From the NCBI GenBank assembly GCA_902625455.1, contig CACOBL010000001.1:308191-372190 (forward strand): 64,000 bases of DNA. The letters run 5' to 3'. Each line of letters starts with the position of its first letter. Position 1 is the first letter of the stretch. Position numbers and translations under genes: made by a program. Below, piece after piece: positions 49,056-57,487 of the stretch. The notes under the pieces are model-generated. The model was not told where the DNA came from. It worked only from the letters and a program-made list of their open reading frames with translations, and did no database searches. The DNA comes from an uncultured Candidatus Actinomarina sp. GTDB lineage: Bacteria; Actinomycetota; Acidimicrobiia; Actinomarinales; Actinomarinaceae.

Positions 49056-49337
49056 TTATTGTTGGTTATTATCTATTTGAATATTCAGTTTTTTTAACTT
49101 TATTTTTGTGTTTTTTTCAATATCAATTAATAGTTTTTCTTGTTGAAGTTCAATTAAATTTTTTAGTCTTTTTGTATCAACATAAATTATTAGTTCTTCA
49201 CCAATAACTGGTCCTGGTATAGTTTCCTCATAAAGGTGGGTTTTATCGCTTTTAAAGTATTTTCTAATTTTTTCAGATTTTGAAAAATCAATACCTGAAT
49301 CGTTGGGATTAATTTTTTGAGGTTCTTTATTTAACAT
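49056..49337 (-). CDS. Possible minimal DciA/DUF721-like protein
   Basis: Position between dnaN and gyrB; IGEELIIYVDTKRLKNLIELQQEKLLIDIEKNTKIKLKKLNIQI resembles the DUF721 core. Confidence 0.45.
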   Translation of the reverse strand: MLNKEPQKINPNDSGIDFSKSEKIRKYFKSDKTHLYEETIPGPVIGEELIIYVDTKRLKNLIELQQEKLLIDIEKNTKIKLKKLNIQIDNNQQ

Positions 49338-50456
49338 TTATTGATTGGCTCTAACAGGCATTAATAGATATCTATAGTTTTCTTCTTCTCCTTGAATGAC
49401 TGCTGGTTTGTCGTTTCCAGAAAACCTTAGATAAGCTTTATTTCCTTCTAAAACCTCAATTCCCTGAATCAGATAGTTTGGGTTAAACGATATTTCAAAA
49501 CCGGATATATCACCCACTTCAAGACCTAATATTTTTATATCTATCACTTCGTTTCCACCCCCAATGTCTTTGTTGGTAGAGGAGATGTTGAGAGTTTTGT
49601 CGTCTACAATCTTGAGCGTTACAGGTATAAAACCCTCTGCAACAACTGTTGATCGGTCTAATGACTCCAATATAGACTTTTTATCGACTTCTATAGAGAA
49701 AAGGTTTTCTTTGGGAAACAACATTTTGTATTCCGGAAATGTTCCTTCTAGTTTTCTTACTGATGTGTAGTATTTTTTGTTATAAAAATGTAGCTCTCTT
49801 TCTGTTGAATTTATGTTTATTTCCTCTTCGCTATCTTCAAATATTTTAATCGTTTCGTTTAAAGACCTATATGAAACAATTCCTGCATCAGAAATAGGTA
49901 GATCAAAGACGGTGTTGGTTGCAAGCCTGTAGCTATCGGTTGAAACGAGATTTGTTTGGTTGTTTTCATTGTCGAAGAAAACACCGGTTAGAATTGGTTT
50001 TCCTCCTTCTGGAGAAGCTGCTACACCTACTTTTTTCAGCGCTTCAAAAAGACTCGTTGTTTTAAGCCGTTTGCTTTCAGATGTGTTGTGTTGTTGTTCT
50101 AGTAGTGTTTTGGGGTAGGTTAGGTGGTCTAGTTTTCTAAGCCTATACTCTGTTTTTTTTGTTTCTACCTTGATCTCGTTCCCTATGTCTGAAAAGACAA
50201 CTTCTCCTGCTGGCAGCTTTCTCATGACTTCTGAAAAAATTCTTGAATTAACAAGGCACTCTCCGTCAACAATCGACTCTACTTCAAAATTGGCTTTTAT
50301 AACCAAATCCAAATCAGACCCCGTTAGCTCGCAGTTGTTTTCTTTAACTTTTATATAAAGCCCTTGAAGTGCTGGAGTGGAGGGCTTAACGTCAACAGCC
50401 TTAGATACCGTTAAAACAAACTCTTTAATAACTTTCGTTGTTGTTTTAAATTTCAA
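49338..50456 (-). CDS. dnaN: DNA polymerase III subunit beta
   Basis: MKFKTTTKVIKEFVLTVSKAV, sliding-clamp three-domain pattern, C-terminal YLLMPVRANQ. Confidence 0.95.
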   Translation of the reverse strand: MKFKTTTKVIKEFVLTVSKAVDVKPSTPALQGLYIKVKENNCELTGSDLDLVIKANFEVESIVDGECLVNSRIFSEVMRKLPAGEVVFSDIGNEIKVETKKTEYRLRKLDHLTYPKTLLEQQHNTSESKRLKTTSLFEALKKVGVAASPEGGKPILTGVFFDNENNQTNLVSTDSYRLATNTVFDLPISDAGIVSYRSLNETIKIFEDSEEEININSTERELHFYNKKYYTSVRKLEGTFPEYKMLFPKENLFSIEVDKKSILESLDRSTVVAEGFIPVTLKIVDDKTLNISSTNKDIGGGNEVIDIKILGLEVGDISGFEISFNPNYLIQGIEVLEGNKAYLRFSGNDKPAVIQGEEENYRYLLMPVRANQ

Positions 50457-50569
50457 TAGATACCTCTTATTCTTTTATATATATAACAATAATAAAGCTG
50501 TTTAAAGTGTTTAAAAAAGCAAAAAACGCTTTAAAAGGTTTCAAAAACACAGTGTTGGTTTTCAACATT

Positions 50570-51883
50570 TTAAACACCAACAAACTTTGCAGAATCATTT
50601 TCCAATTTATTGTTGAAAATGTTAACTTCTTTTTTAAACAAGTTTGAACTCTCCACTTTTTTTATGGAAGAGAGAACGGTTGAGTGCGATCTGTTCCCTG
50701 CGTATAAACCAATTTGATTCAAAGAGTACTCAGTATGTTTTCTCATTAAATAAATAAACAAATGTCTAGCATTACTTACCAGTTCACTCCTATTTTTCGA
50801 TAAAACAAGCTTTTCGTCAACCTGATAAACTTCTGAACAGTATTTAAGAATGAATTCTGGGGTTAACTCCATAATTTTGTTGTTGCTATACATTGAAACG
50901 AGCTCAGATATGTATTTGTTGTTACTTACACCGGTTTGTTTATTAATAATTAAATTGTTAACAACACCATTTATTTCTCTAAAGCTTTGAAAGTCTAATG
51001 AAAGCAACGTTTCTAGATCATTTTTTGAAAACAACAAACCTCCAAACTCAACATTACTCTTTTTTAAAACCTCCGAAAAAATTTTAGTGTCAGGTTTTTC
51101 TATATCTGTTACCAATCCATTTAAAACTCTAGAAACTAAACGATCTGGAAAACCATTAAGATCTTGTGGTTTTTGGTCTGATGCCAAAACTACAGACTTT
51201 GAATTATTCAAAAAATAGTTAATTGTATGAAAAAGTTCCTCAGAAACGCCCTTTTTACCTACAAAAAACTGTATATCGTCTACTAACAAAATATCTACAG
51301 ACCTAATTCTCTTTTTAAAGTTGTCAATATCACTATTTTTTATACCAGAAATGTATGACTCAAGAAAAGATTCTGAGTCTATATAAAAAGAGGACTTACT
51401 TGACGACTCAATAGTTTTTAAAAGGTGCGTTTTTCCAACACCCGGTTTACCATAAACAAAAAGCGGATTGAATCGTTTACCGGGCGACACAACAACGTTT
51501 TTAGCGGCTGTTATTGCCAGATTATTACAACTACCAACAAAAAGCTCATCAAAAAACGACAAATCATAGGTATTCTCGTCAACAACATCTTTTGTTGTTT
51601 CAACAGCTGTATTTTCAGTATTTAATTTTTCATGAACGTTTATTGTTTGAAAGTTCTTATCAACAATAAACACGCAGTCAGCCTTATTGTTGTATTCAGC
51701 TTGATATACTGACTTAATTTTCGAATAAACCTTTTTTTCAATAGATGATTTTATAAAATCAGACGAAACTACAATACAAAGATCGTTTTCATCATTTATT
51801 TCAAAGCCAATTTGATCTAGCCAATATCGATCTGTTTTGTTGGTCAAAGACTTTTCTAATAAAAATCTAAACTCTTCAAGCAT
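50570..51883 (-). CDS. dnaA: Chromosomal replication initiator protein DnaA
   Basis: FVYGKPGVGKTHLLKTI, ILLVDDIQFFVGKKGVSEELFHTIN, domain IV IGLYAGNRSHSTVLSSIKKVE. Confidence 0.97.
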   Translation of the reverse strand: MLEEFRFLLEKSLTNKTDRYWLDQIGFEINDENDLCIVVSSDFIKSSIEKKVYSKIKSVYQAEYNNKADCVFIVDKNFQTINVHEKLNTENTAVETTKDVVDENTYDLSFFDELFVGSCNNLAITAAKNVVVSPGKRFNPLFVYGKPGVGKTHLLKTIESSSKSSFYIDSESFLESYISGIKNSDIDNFKKRIRSVDILLVDDIQFFVGKKGVSEELFHTINYFLNNSKSVVLASDQKPQDLNGFPDRLVSRVLNGLVTDIEKPDTKIFSEVLKKSNVEFGGLLFSKNDLETLLSLDFQSFREINGVVNNLIINKQTGVSNNKYISELVSMYSNNKIMELTPEFILKYCSEVYQVDEKLVLSKNRSELVSNARHLFIYLMRKHTEYSLNQIGLYAGNRSHSTVLSSIKKVESSNLFKKEVNIFNNKLENDSAKFVGV

Positions 51884-52185
51884 TACAGCTTTTCCCCTTA
51901 CTCACCGTTACCAGATACAAACTTACCTTTAAAAACAAGATTTTCATAGAGTGTGAAAAACAGATTAAAATTTCACAAAGTGTTTAAAACTTTGAAAAAC
52001 CTCAATAAACATTGGGTAAATCTTTAAACAAGTAATACACATTAACTTTTAATAAAGCTGTTTGTTAAAGCTAGTTAGTTTGTTTTTCGCGAACTAAAAA
52101 TCCTTTTCGCGAACTAATTAAAAAATAAAATTTATTTTGTTTTGTTTAATTAATTTCTTCATTTATTCTTACAGACAGGTATTAA
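51884..52185. other. Predicted replication origin region (dnaA-rpmH intergenic)
   Basis: Divergent gene order at dnaA/rpmH, AT-rich tract 52112-52165, TGTTTAAA elements at 51981-51988 (+) and 52023-52030 (-). Confidence 0.7.
52084..52117. repeat. Two direct 14-bp repeats TTTTCGCGAACTAA, 20 bp apart
   Basis: 52084-52097 and 52104-52117; each holds the palindrome TTCGCGAA. Confidence 0.9.
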
Positions 52186-52320
52186 ATGAAAAGAACATAT
52201 CAGCCTAGTAATAGAAAAAGAAGCAGAAAACACGGTTTTAGATCAAGAATGCGTACAAGAGCAGGTCGCGAAATTCTTAAAAGAAGAAGAAAAAAAGGTC
52301 GTAAAATTTTGTCTGCCTAG
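52186..52320 (+). CDS. rpmH: 50S ribosomal protein L34 (missed by the ORF track)
   Basis: [44 protein letters not shown]. Confidence 0.98.
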   Translation: MKRTYQPSNRKRSRKHGFRSRMRTRAGREILKRRRKKGRKILSA

Positions 52321-52329
52321 GTACTGAAA

Positions 52330-52641
52330 GTGAAGTTCACTTCGCTGAATAAAAAAAGTCATTTTGATAACCTAAAAAAAGAAGAATTTTGTATAGCCGC
52401 AAAAGGCCTGAAGGTTTTTGTTAAAGAAAACGATACAACCTCTTCAAGACTTGGAATAAGTATTTCAAGCAAGCATGCAAATGCAGTTAATAGAAATAAG
52501 TTTAAAAGAAGGACAAGGGAAGTAGTAAGGAGCCTGTCGGACAATAAAAATTTAGACATTTTAGTTGTTGGGAATAAAGATTCGTCAAACCTAACAGCCA
52601 CTGAAATTGAAAAAATTTTTAAGTCTCATCCCTTACTTTAA
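52330..52641 (+). CDS. rnpA: Ribonuclease P protein component
   Basis: RLGISISSKHANAVNRNKFKRRTREVVR. Confidence 0.92.
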   Translation: MKFTSLNKKSHFDNLKKEEFCIAAKGLKVFVKENDTTSSRLGISISSKHANAVNRNKFKRRTREVVRSLSDNKNLDILVVGNKDSSNLTATEIEKIFKSHPLL

Positions 52642-52861
52642 AAAAATGAAAATATTAGGATTTTTTCTTCAGGGATTAAGATCTCTACTTACAATGTTTG
52701 GTTTTGGCGGAGGCAACTGCATGTATTATCCGTCTTGTACAAACGTTATCGTTGATAGTTTTGAAAAAAGCGGACTATTCAGGACTATTCCAGTAATTTT
52801 AAGAAGAATATTAGTTTGCAACCCAATATATAGAAAATTTGGTAAAAATTGGCAATATTAG
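52607..52861 (+). CDS. yidD: Membrane protein insertion efficiency factor YidD
   Basis: NCMYYPSCTNVIVDSFEKSGLFRTIPVILRRILVCNPIY. Confidence 0.88.
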   Translation: MKKFLSLIPYFKKMKILGFFLQGLRSLLTMFGFGGGNCMYYPSCTNVIVDSFEKSGLFRTIPVILRRILVCNPIYRKFGKNWQY

Positions 52862-53661
52862 AACCATTTGCTCTTGCTATAGGGTTTTTACTCTCTTATG
52901 TTTACGACTATATCGCATCATACGGATACTCAATCGTAATTTTGACAATAATTATTAATGTAATAATCTTTCCACTTACACTCAGACAAACTAGATCAAC
53001 TAAAAGAATGCAAGATGCGCAGTCTGACATAAAACGGCTTCAAAAACAATACAAAGACAATAAAGAAGAACTTAACAAAGCTATGGCTGCAATGTATAAA
53101 GAAAAAGGGATCAATCCGCTCGGTTGCATTTTACCGCTATTAGTTCAAATGCCTATATGGTTTGCTCTTTTTAGGGTATTAAGAGACCCTTTAGATTTTA
53201 TACCAAGTTCTTCCAGCCTTTCAAACAGTTTAGCTGTTAGTACAAGTCTTAAATTTTTTAATATGGATCTCCAAATTCCACCCTCAGAAGTTGTTGAGTG
53301 GATTGAAAGAGTTCCTTATTTAGTACTAATTTTATTGGTTATTCTTACTGCTTTGTATCAGCAGAACCAGATAACTAAAAAGACTGGAAAAAGCGACAAT
53401 CCTCAAGCACAACAAATGCAAATGATAGGAAAAGTAATGCCTTTATTTTTCGGATTTATTTCTTGGACTTTACCGACAGGTTTGGTTGTTTATTTTTTAA
53501 CAGGAAATATATTTCGTATTGGGCAACAAGCATTGATTGTAAAGCTTGATGATAAAGAAACTAATAAAAAAGAAGAAAACAAAAAAGAAAACGAGGAACA
53601 ACAGCAAAACCCTGTACAAGAAGATTCTCGTAAAAACCGCAAAAAAAGAAGGAGAAAGTAA
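52849..53661 (+). CDS. yidC: Membrane protein insertase YidC/OxaA
   Basis: GYSIVILTIIINVIIFPLTLRQTRSTKRMQ, INPLGCILPLLVQMPIWFALFRVL, basic tail. Confidence 0.95.
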   Translation: MAILEPFALAIGFLLSYVYDYIASYGYSIVILTIIINVIIFPLTLRQTRSTKRMQDAQSDIKRLQKQYKDNKEELNKAMAAMYKEKGINPLGCILPLLVQMPIWFALFRVLRDPLDFIPSSSSLSNSLAVSTSLKFFNMDLQIPPSEVVEWIERVPYLVLILLVILTALYQQNQITKKTGKSDNPQAQQMQMIGKVMPLFFGFISWTLPTGLVVYFLTGNIFRIGQQALIVKLDDKETNKKEENKKENEEQQQNPVQEDSRKNRKKRRRK

Positions 53662-54404
53662 TGGCTAATAACAAATGGGTTGAGGTAGAAGCAAAATCCA
53701 TAGATGACGCAATTAAAGCAGGACTAAACGAATTAAATCTTGAAGACGCAACACAAGCGAATATAAACATTTTAAGAGAGCCAGAAGGTGGCGTGTTTGG
53801 TGTTGGTGGAACCAAAGCATTAGTTCGAATTTCCGTAAGAAATGGTGGATCTAGAAACTATAACAACAAAAACAAACGAAACAGCAGTAATAAAAATGGA
53901 TACAAAAAGCAGTATTCTCCAAAAAAGCCACGCATAGAGGCAGATAAAGACGAACAATTAAAGGTTTCTGTTAACTTTTTAGAAGGCCTTGTAAAATCTT
54001 TTGGACTTGATGGAAAGGTAGAAGGCGCACTTGAAGATGAAAACCTAGTTGTTAACGTAACAGGAGAACAAACCGAGGCGTTAGTTGGAGAAAAAGGCTT
54101 CATTATTAGATCTTTGCATGAACTTACAAGAACTGTTGTACAAAGAAAAACTGGTGCTGGAACAAGACTTAGGTTAGATGTCGCTGATTATGCAATGAAA
54201 CGTAAAAAAGCACTAACAATATATGCAGAAAGATTAAGTAAACAAATTCTTGAAGACAAACAAGAGGTTATGTTAGAGCCAATGAATTCTGTTGATAGAA
54301 AAACGCTCCACGATGCAGCTGCCACTTTTGATGGAATTAGATCTTACTCTGAGGGTAGAGAGCCGTACAGATCAGTTGTTTTTGCTCCTGAAGAAGAAGA
54401 ATGA
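53661..54404 (+). CDS. jag: Jag/KhpB RNA-binding protein
   Basis: Jag_N; LVGEKGFIIRSLHELTR KH-like; R3H AVTFD/RSYSEGREPYRSVV. Confidence 0.9.
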   Translation: MANNKWVEVEAKSIDDAIKAGLNELNLEDATQANINILREPEGGVFGVGGTKALVRISVRNGGSRNYNNKNKRNSSNKNGYKKQYSPKKPRIEADKDEQLKVSVNFLEGLVKSFGLDGKVEGALEDENLVVNVTGEQTEALVGEKGFIIRSLHELTRTVVQRKTGAGTRLRLDVADYAMKRKKALTIYAERLSKQILEDKQEVMLEPMNSVDRKTLHDAAATFDGIRSYSEGREPYRSVVFAPEEEE

Positions 54405-54997
54405 CCTACGAGCCCCAAATTCCGACTTGGGGTAATGAGTACAAAAACTATCTCGAAGGGCTTAAAAATTACCACAATTGGTTAAGCACCACAGGCATAA
54501 ATAACGGTTTAATAAGTAAAAAGCCTTTGCAATACATATGGGACGAATTCATAGTCCACTCGTTGTATTTTGGAAAAATACTGCAAAATATTAAAAATAA
54601 TGACCAAAATATTTATGACCTAGGCACAGGCGGTGGTATTCCTGGAATTCCTATTGCTTTAACTAATCCAAACAAATTATTCACTCTTGTCGACATAAGC
54701 GAAAGTAGAGCTTTTGAACTTCAAAGGCTAAAAAATATATTAAATTTAGAAAATGTCGAAGTTCTTAATGAGAGTGCTGATGCAGTTTTAACAAATAACA
54801 AAACGTACATTTCTCGCTGCTTTGTTTCATCAAAAGATGTTTTGAAAAACATAAAACATTTAAAAAATGTAATATACATCGTCTCTTCAAACGGAGAAAA
54901 TTTAAACGAAAATAAAAAAAAGTTTCACGTGAAACAAGAAAAATTCACCATTAATTCAATAAACATAAGACACATTGATGTTATAAATGTTAAGTGA
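54401..54997 (+). CDS. rsmG: 16S rRNA (guanine(527)-N7)-methyltransferase RsmG
   Basis: DLGTGGGIPGIPIAL, gene order. Confidence 0.9.
   Translation: MTYEPQIPTWGNEYKNYLEGLKNYHNWLSTTGINNGLISKKPLQYIWDEFIVHSLYFGKILQNIKNNDQNIYDLGTGGGIPGIPIALTNPNKLFTLVDISESRAFELQRLKNILNLENVEVLNESADAVLTNNKTYISRCFVSSKDVLKNIKHLKNVIYIVSSNGENLNENKKKFHVKQEKFTINSINIRHIDVINVK
54922..54935. promoter_or_regulatory. parS centromere site
   Basis: GTTTCACGTGAAAC perfect palindrome (AGTTTCACGTGAAACA with flanks) next to parAB. Confidence 0.93.
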
Positions 54998-55749
54998 AGG
55001 TTCTTACAATATTGTGCCAAAAAGGTGGAGTTGGTAAAACAACTTTCGTTGTAAATCTAGGAAAACTACTATCACACAAAGGACACAAAACTTTATTGAT
55101 AGATACCGATCCTCAGGGAAATGTATCAACATACCTAAATTTTGATAAAAACTCTAAAGAAGCCCTAAACACAACAGATTTATTTGAAAACAGGTTAGAT
55201 AAAGAAATTATGAAAGTTTCTGAGAGCCTTTATTTGATTCCTTCAAATAAATCAATAACTAAACACAGTAATGAAAAAATTATAGGCGGATCAAAACTCA
55301 TGAAACATAAAAACTTCCTTAGAGAAAAGGGTTTTGACCTAATTTTGATTGATACCCCACCAACAATAAGTTCTTTAACACAAGAGTCTTTAACAATAAG
55401 TGATTATTACTTGATACCATCAAAACCTGAATTTTTAGCTGTAGAAGGAGTTTCTCAAGCAATGGATTTTGCAAAGGAAACAATAAACAACGTTATCAAA
55501 GCGGACCCTATATTTTTAGGTGTTGTTTTAAATCAAGTTGATACTAGAAGATCAAGCTTTCAATCCTTTGAAAACGAACTCAGGTTTTTATTGGCCGACA
55601 AGCTTTTTAATTCAAAAATTTCCCAATTAACTGAAATAGCTGACAGCCCATTCTATGCTAAGACCGTGCTTGATTTCAATGAAAACAGCAAAGCAAAGCT
55701 TGAATTTATTGAGCTTTCTGAAGAAATTTTTGAAAAAGTGGGATTATGA
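54994..55749 (+). CDS. parA: ParA chromosome partitioning ATPase
   Basis: CQKGGVGKTTFVVNLG, LIDTDPQGN, LIDTPPT. Confidence 0.95.
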   Translation: MKVLTILCQKGGVGKTTFVVNLGKLLSHKGHKTLLIDTDPQGNVSTYLNFDKNSKEALNTTDLFENRLDKEIMKVSESLYLIPSNKSITKHSNEKIIGGSKLMKHKNFLREKGFDLILIDTPPTISSLTQESLTISDYYLIPSKPEFLAVEGVSQAMDFAKETINNVIKADPIFLGVVLNQVDTRRSSFQSFENELRFLLADKLFNSKISQLTEIADSPFYAKTVLDFNENSKAKLEFIELSEEIFEKVGL

Positions 55750-56540
55750 AACGTACTTTAAGCGATCTAATAGCTAATAGTGACACAAAAGATCTTGTGA
55801 TAAAAAATGTGAATATTGATTCTATTAAGGAGAGTCCAACTCAAGCCCGTAAAAAGTTTGACCAAAAAAAATTAGAGGAATTAAGAGATTCGATATCAAA
55901 AAACGGAATACTTCAACCACTAATTGTCCAGAAACTCGAAAACAATCAATACGAACTGATTGCCGGAGAGAGAAGACTGAGAGCATCTAAAATGCTTAAA
56001 TTAGAATCTGTTCCTTGTCTTATAAAGGACGTAAGTAAAAGGGACGCAGCAGTTCTTGGAATAGTTGAAAATATTCAAAGAAGTCAGTTAAATTCAATTG
56101 AAGAGGCTTTGGCTTATAAAAATCTAAAAGAAAACTATGAGCTTTCTAACGATGAAATAGGTTTTTTAGTTGGTAAAAGTAGACCTCATATTTCTAACAT
56201 GCTTAGAATTTCTAATCTAAGCCCAAATGCTCAAAACGCTTTAAGTAACGAAGAGGTCTCGTTTGGCCAAATTAAACCAATAATAGTTTTAGAACACAGT
56301 GTTCAAGATAAGATGTTGAAAGATATAATTGCATTAAATCTTTCTAGTAGAGATGTTGAAGAAAAAGTTCGTCAACTCAACAATGTTAAATCAGATGAAG
56401 AGTCTTTTCATTATAAAAACATGTTGGAAGATCTGCTTGGAACAAAGGTTTCATTTAAAAGAATTAAAAATAAATCAAAAATAAGTTTTACATTTAATTC
56501 AAAAGAAGATCTTGATTCGTTTATAAAAAAAATCTCTTAA
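55746..56540 (+). CDS. parB: ParB chromosome partitioning protein
   Basis: ESPTQARKKFDQKKLEELRDSISKNGILQPLIV, LIAGERRLRASK, HTH VGKSRPHISNMLR. Confidence 0.95.
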   Translation: MKRTLSDLIANSDTKDLVIKNVNIDSIKESPTQARKKFDQKKLEELRDSISKNGILQPLIVQKLENNQYELIAGERRLRASKMLKLESVPCLIKDVSKRDAAVLGIVENIQRSQLNSIEEALAYKNLKENYELSNDEIGFLVGKSRPHISNMLRISNLSPNAQNALSNEEVSFGQIKPIIVLEHSVQDKMLKDIIALNLSSRDVEEKVRQLNNVKSDEESFHYKNMLEDLLGTKVSFKRIKNKSKISFTFNSKEDLDSFIKKIS

Positions 56541-57487
56541 TCTTTATAAATTTCTTTTAACTCTTCTAAGATGCACGCTAATATATCTATAATTTCATAT
56601 TGGTAAAAATTACCATTTATTACTAAAGTAACTGATTTTGTATTTTTTAAAATAGACGAGGATCTTCCTTCTGAAATAAACCCAACAGAAGATTCGATTT
56701 TTTTTGATATTCTTTCACCAATTAAACTTGATGAATGCTTACCTTGAAAATAGTTTATTTTTGAATCTACAGAATTTCTTAAACTCAAAAACAAAGTGGG
56801 ATTAATTTTGTTTACATACTCGATACTGTTTTTTTCATCTGTGTCTTGTGTAATTTCTGAAGAAAAGGAAACGTTTAAGTTATTTTCCTTACAAAAGTCT
56901 TTTATTTTTTGATATAAACCAATCTGTTCTTTGTAATCTCCTTGGTTTTCTACATCAAAACAGATAGAAAGATTACTAGAACCCTTTTTGAAGCTTTTCA
57001 CAGCTTCATTTAAAGAAGTATTTAATGTAGGCCTTAGTAATTTTCGAATTTCAGCTGAAGTTTCCAGGCCGACTGTACCATCAATGGACAATCCTCTATT
57101 TTCCTGAAATAACTTAACAGCTTTACTCACATTATTGTCAAAAGAAGAGTTTATCGGTTCAGAGTAAAAACCTAATCTAGAAAGATATTCTTGAAGCTCT
57201 TCTACATCAGAACCATAAATAATAGGTTTTGATAATAAAAGAAGCCTATCACCTAAAACATAACCATTGTTTAATAGTTCAAGCCACAAAAGTTCTTTCG
57301 AAATGTCTTTTGAGAGGTTGTGATCCTCTATAAATAGCTCTACAAGATTAATTAACTCTTCAATATTTTTAGAACTAGGATATCCACAGGAATTAAGCTT
57401 TATAGTTAAATCATCTAACTCTTCGTTTGAAAGTTCTTGTAAGTACTTTGTAAAGTTTAAATTAGTGGTCAAGCCATCTCTCAACAT
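56537..57487 (-). CDS. CwlM-like protein: peptidoglycan-binding domain plus degenerate amidase_3-like domain
   Basis: GSDVEELQEYLSRLGFYSEPINSSFDNNVSKAVKLFQENRGLSIDGTVG; location between parB and trxB. Confidence 0.75.
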   Translation of the reverse strand: MLRDGLTTNLNFTKYLQELSNEELDDLTIKLNSCGYPSSKNIEELINLVELFIEDHNLSKDISKELLWLELLNNGYVLGDRLLLLSKPIIYGSDVEELQEYLSRLGFYSEPINSSFDNNVSKAVKLFQENRGLSIDGTVGLETSAEIRKLLRPTLNTSLNEAVKSFKKGSSNLSICFDVENQGDYKEQIGLYQKIKDFCKENNLNVSFSSEITQDTDEKNSIEYVNKINPTLFLSLRNSVDSKINYFQGKHSSSLIGERISKKIESSVGFISEGRSSSILKNTKSVTLVINGNFYQYEIIDILACILEELKEIYKD

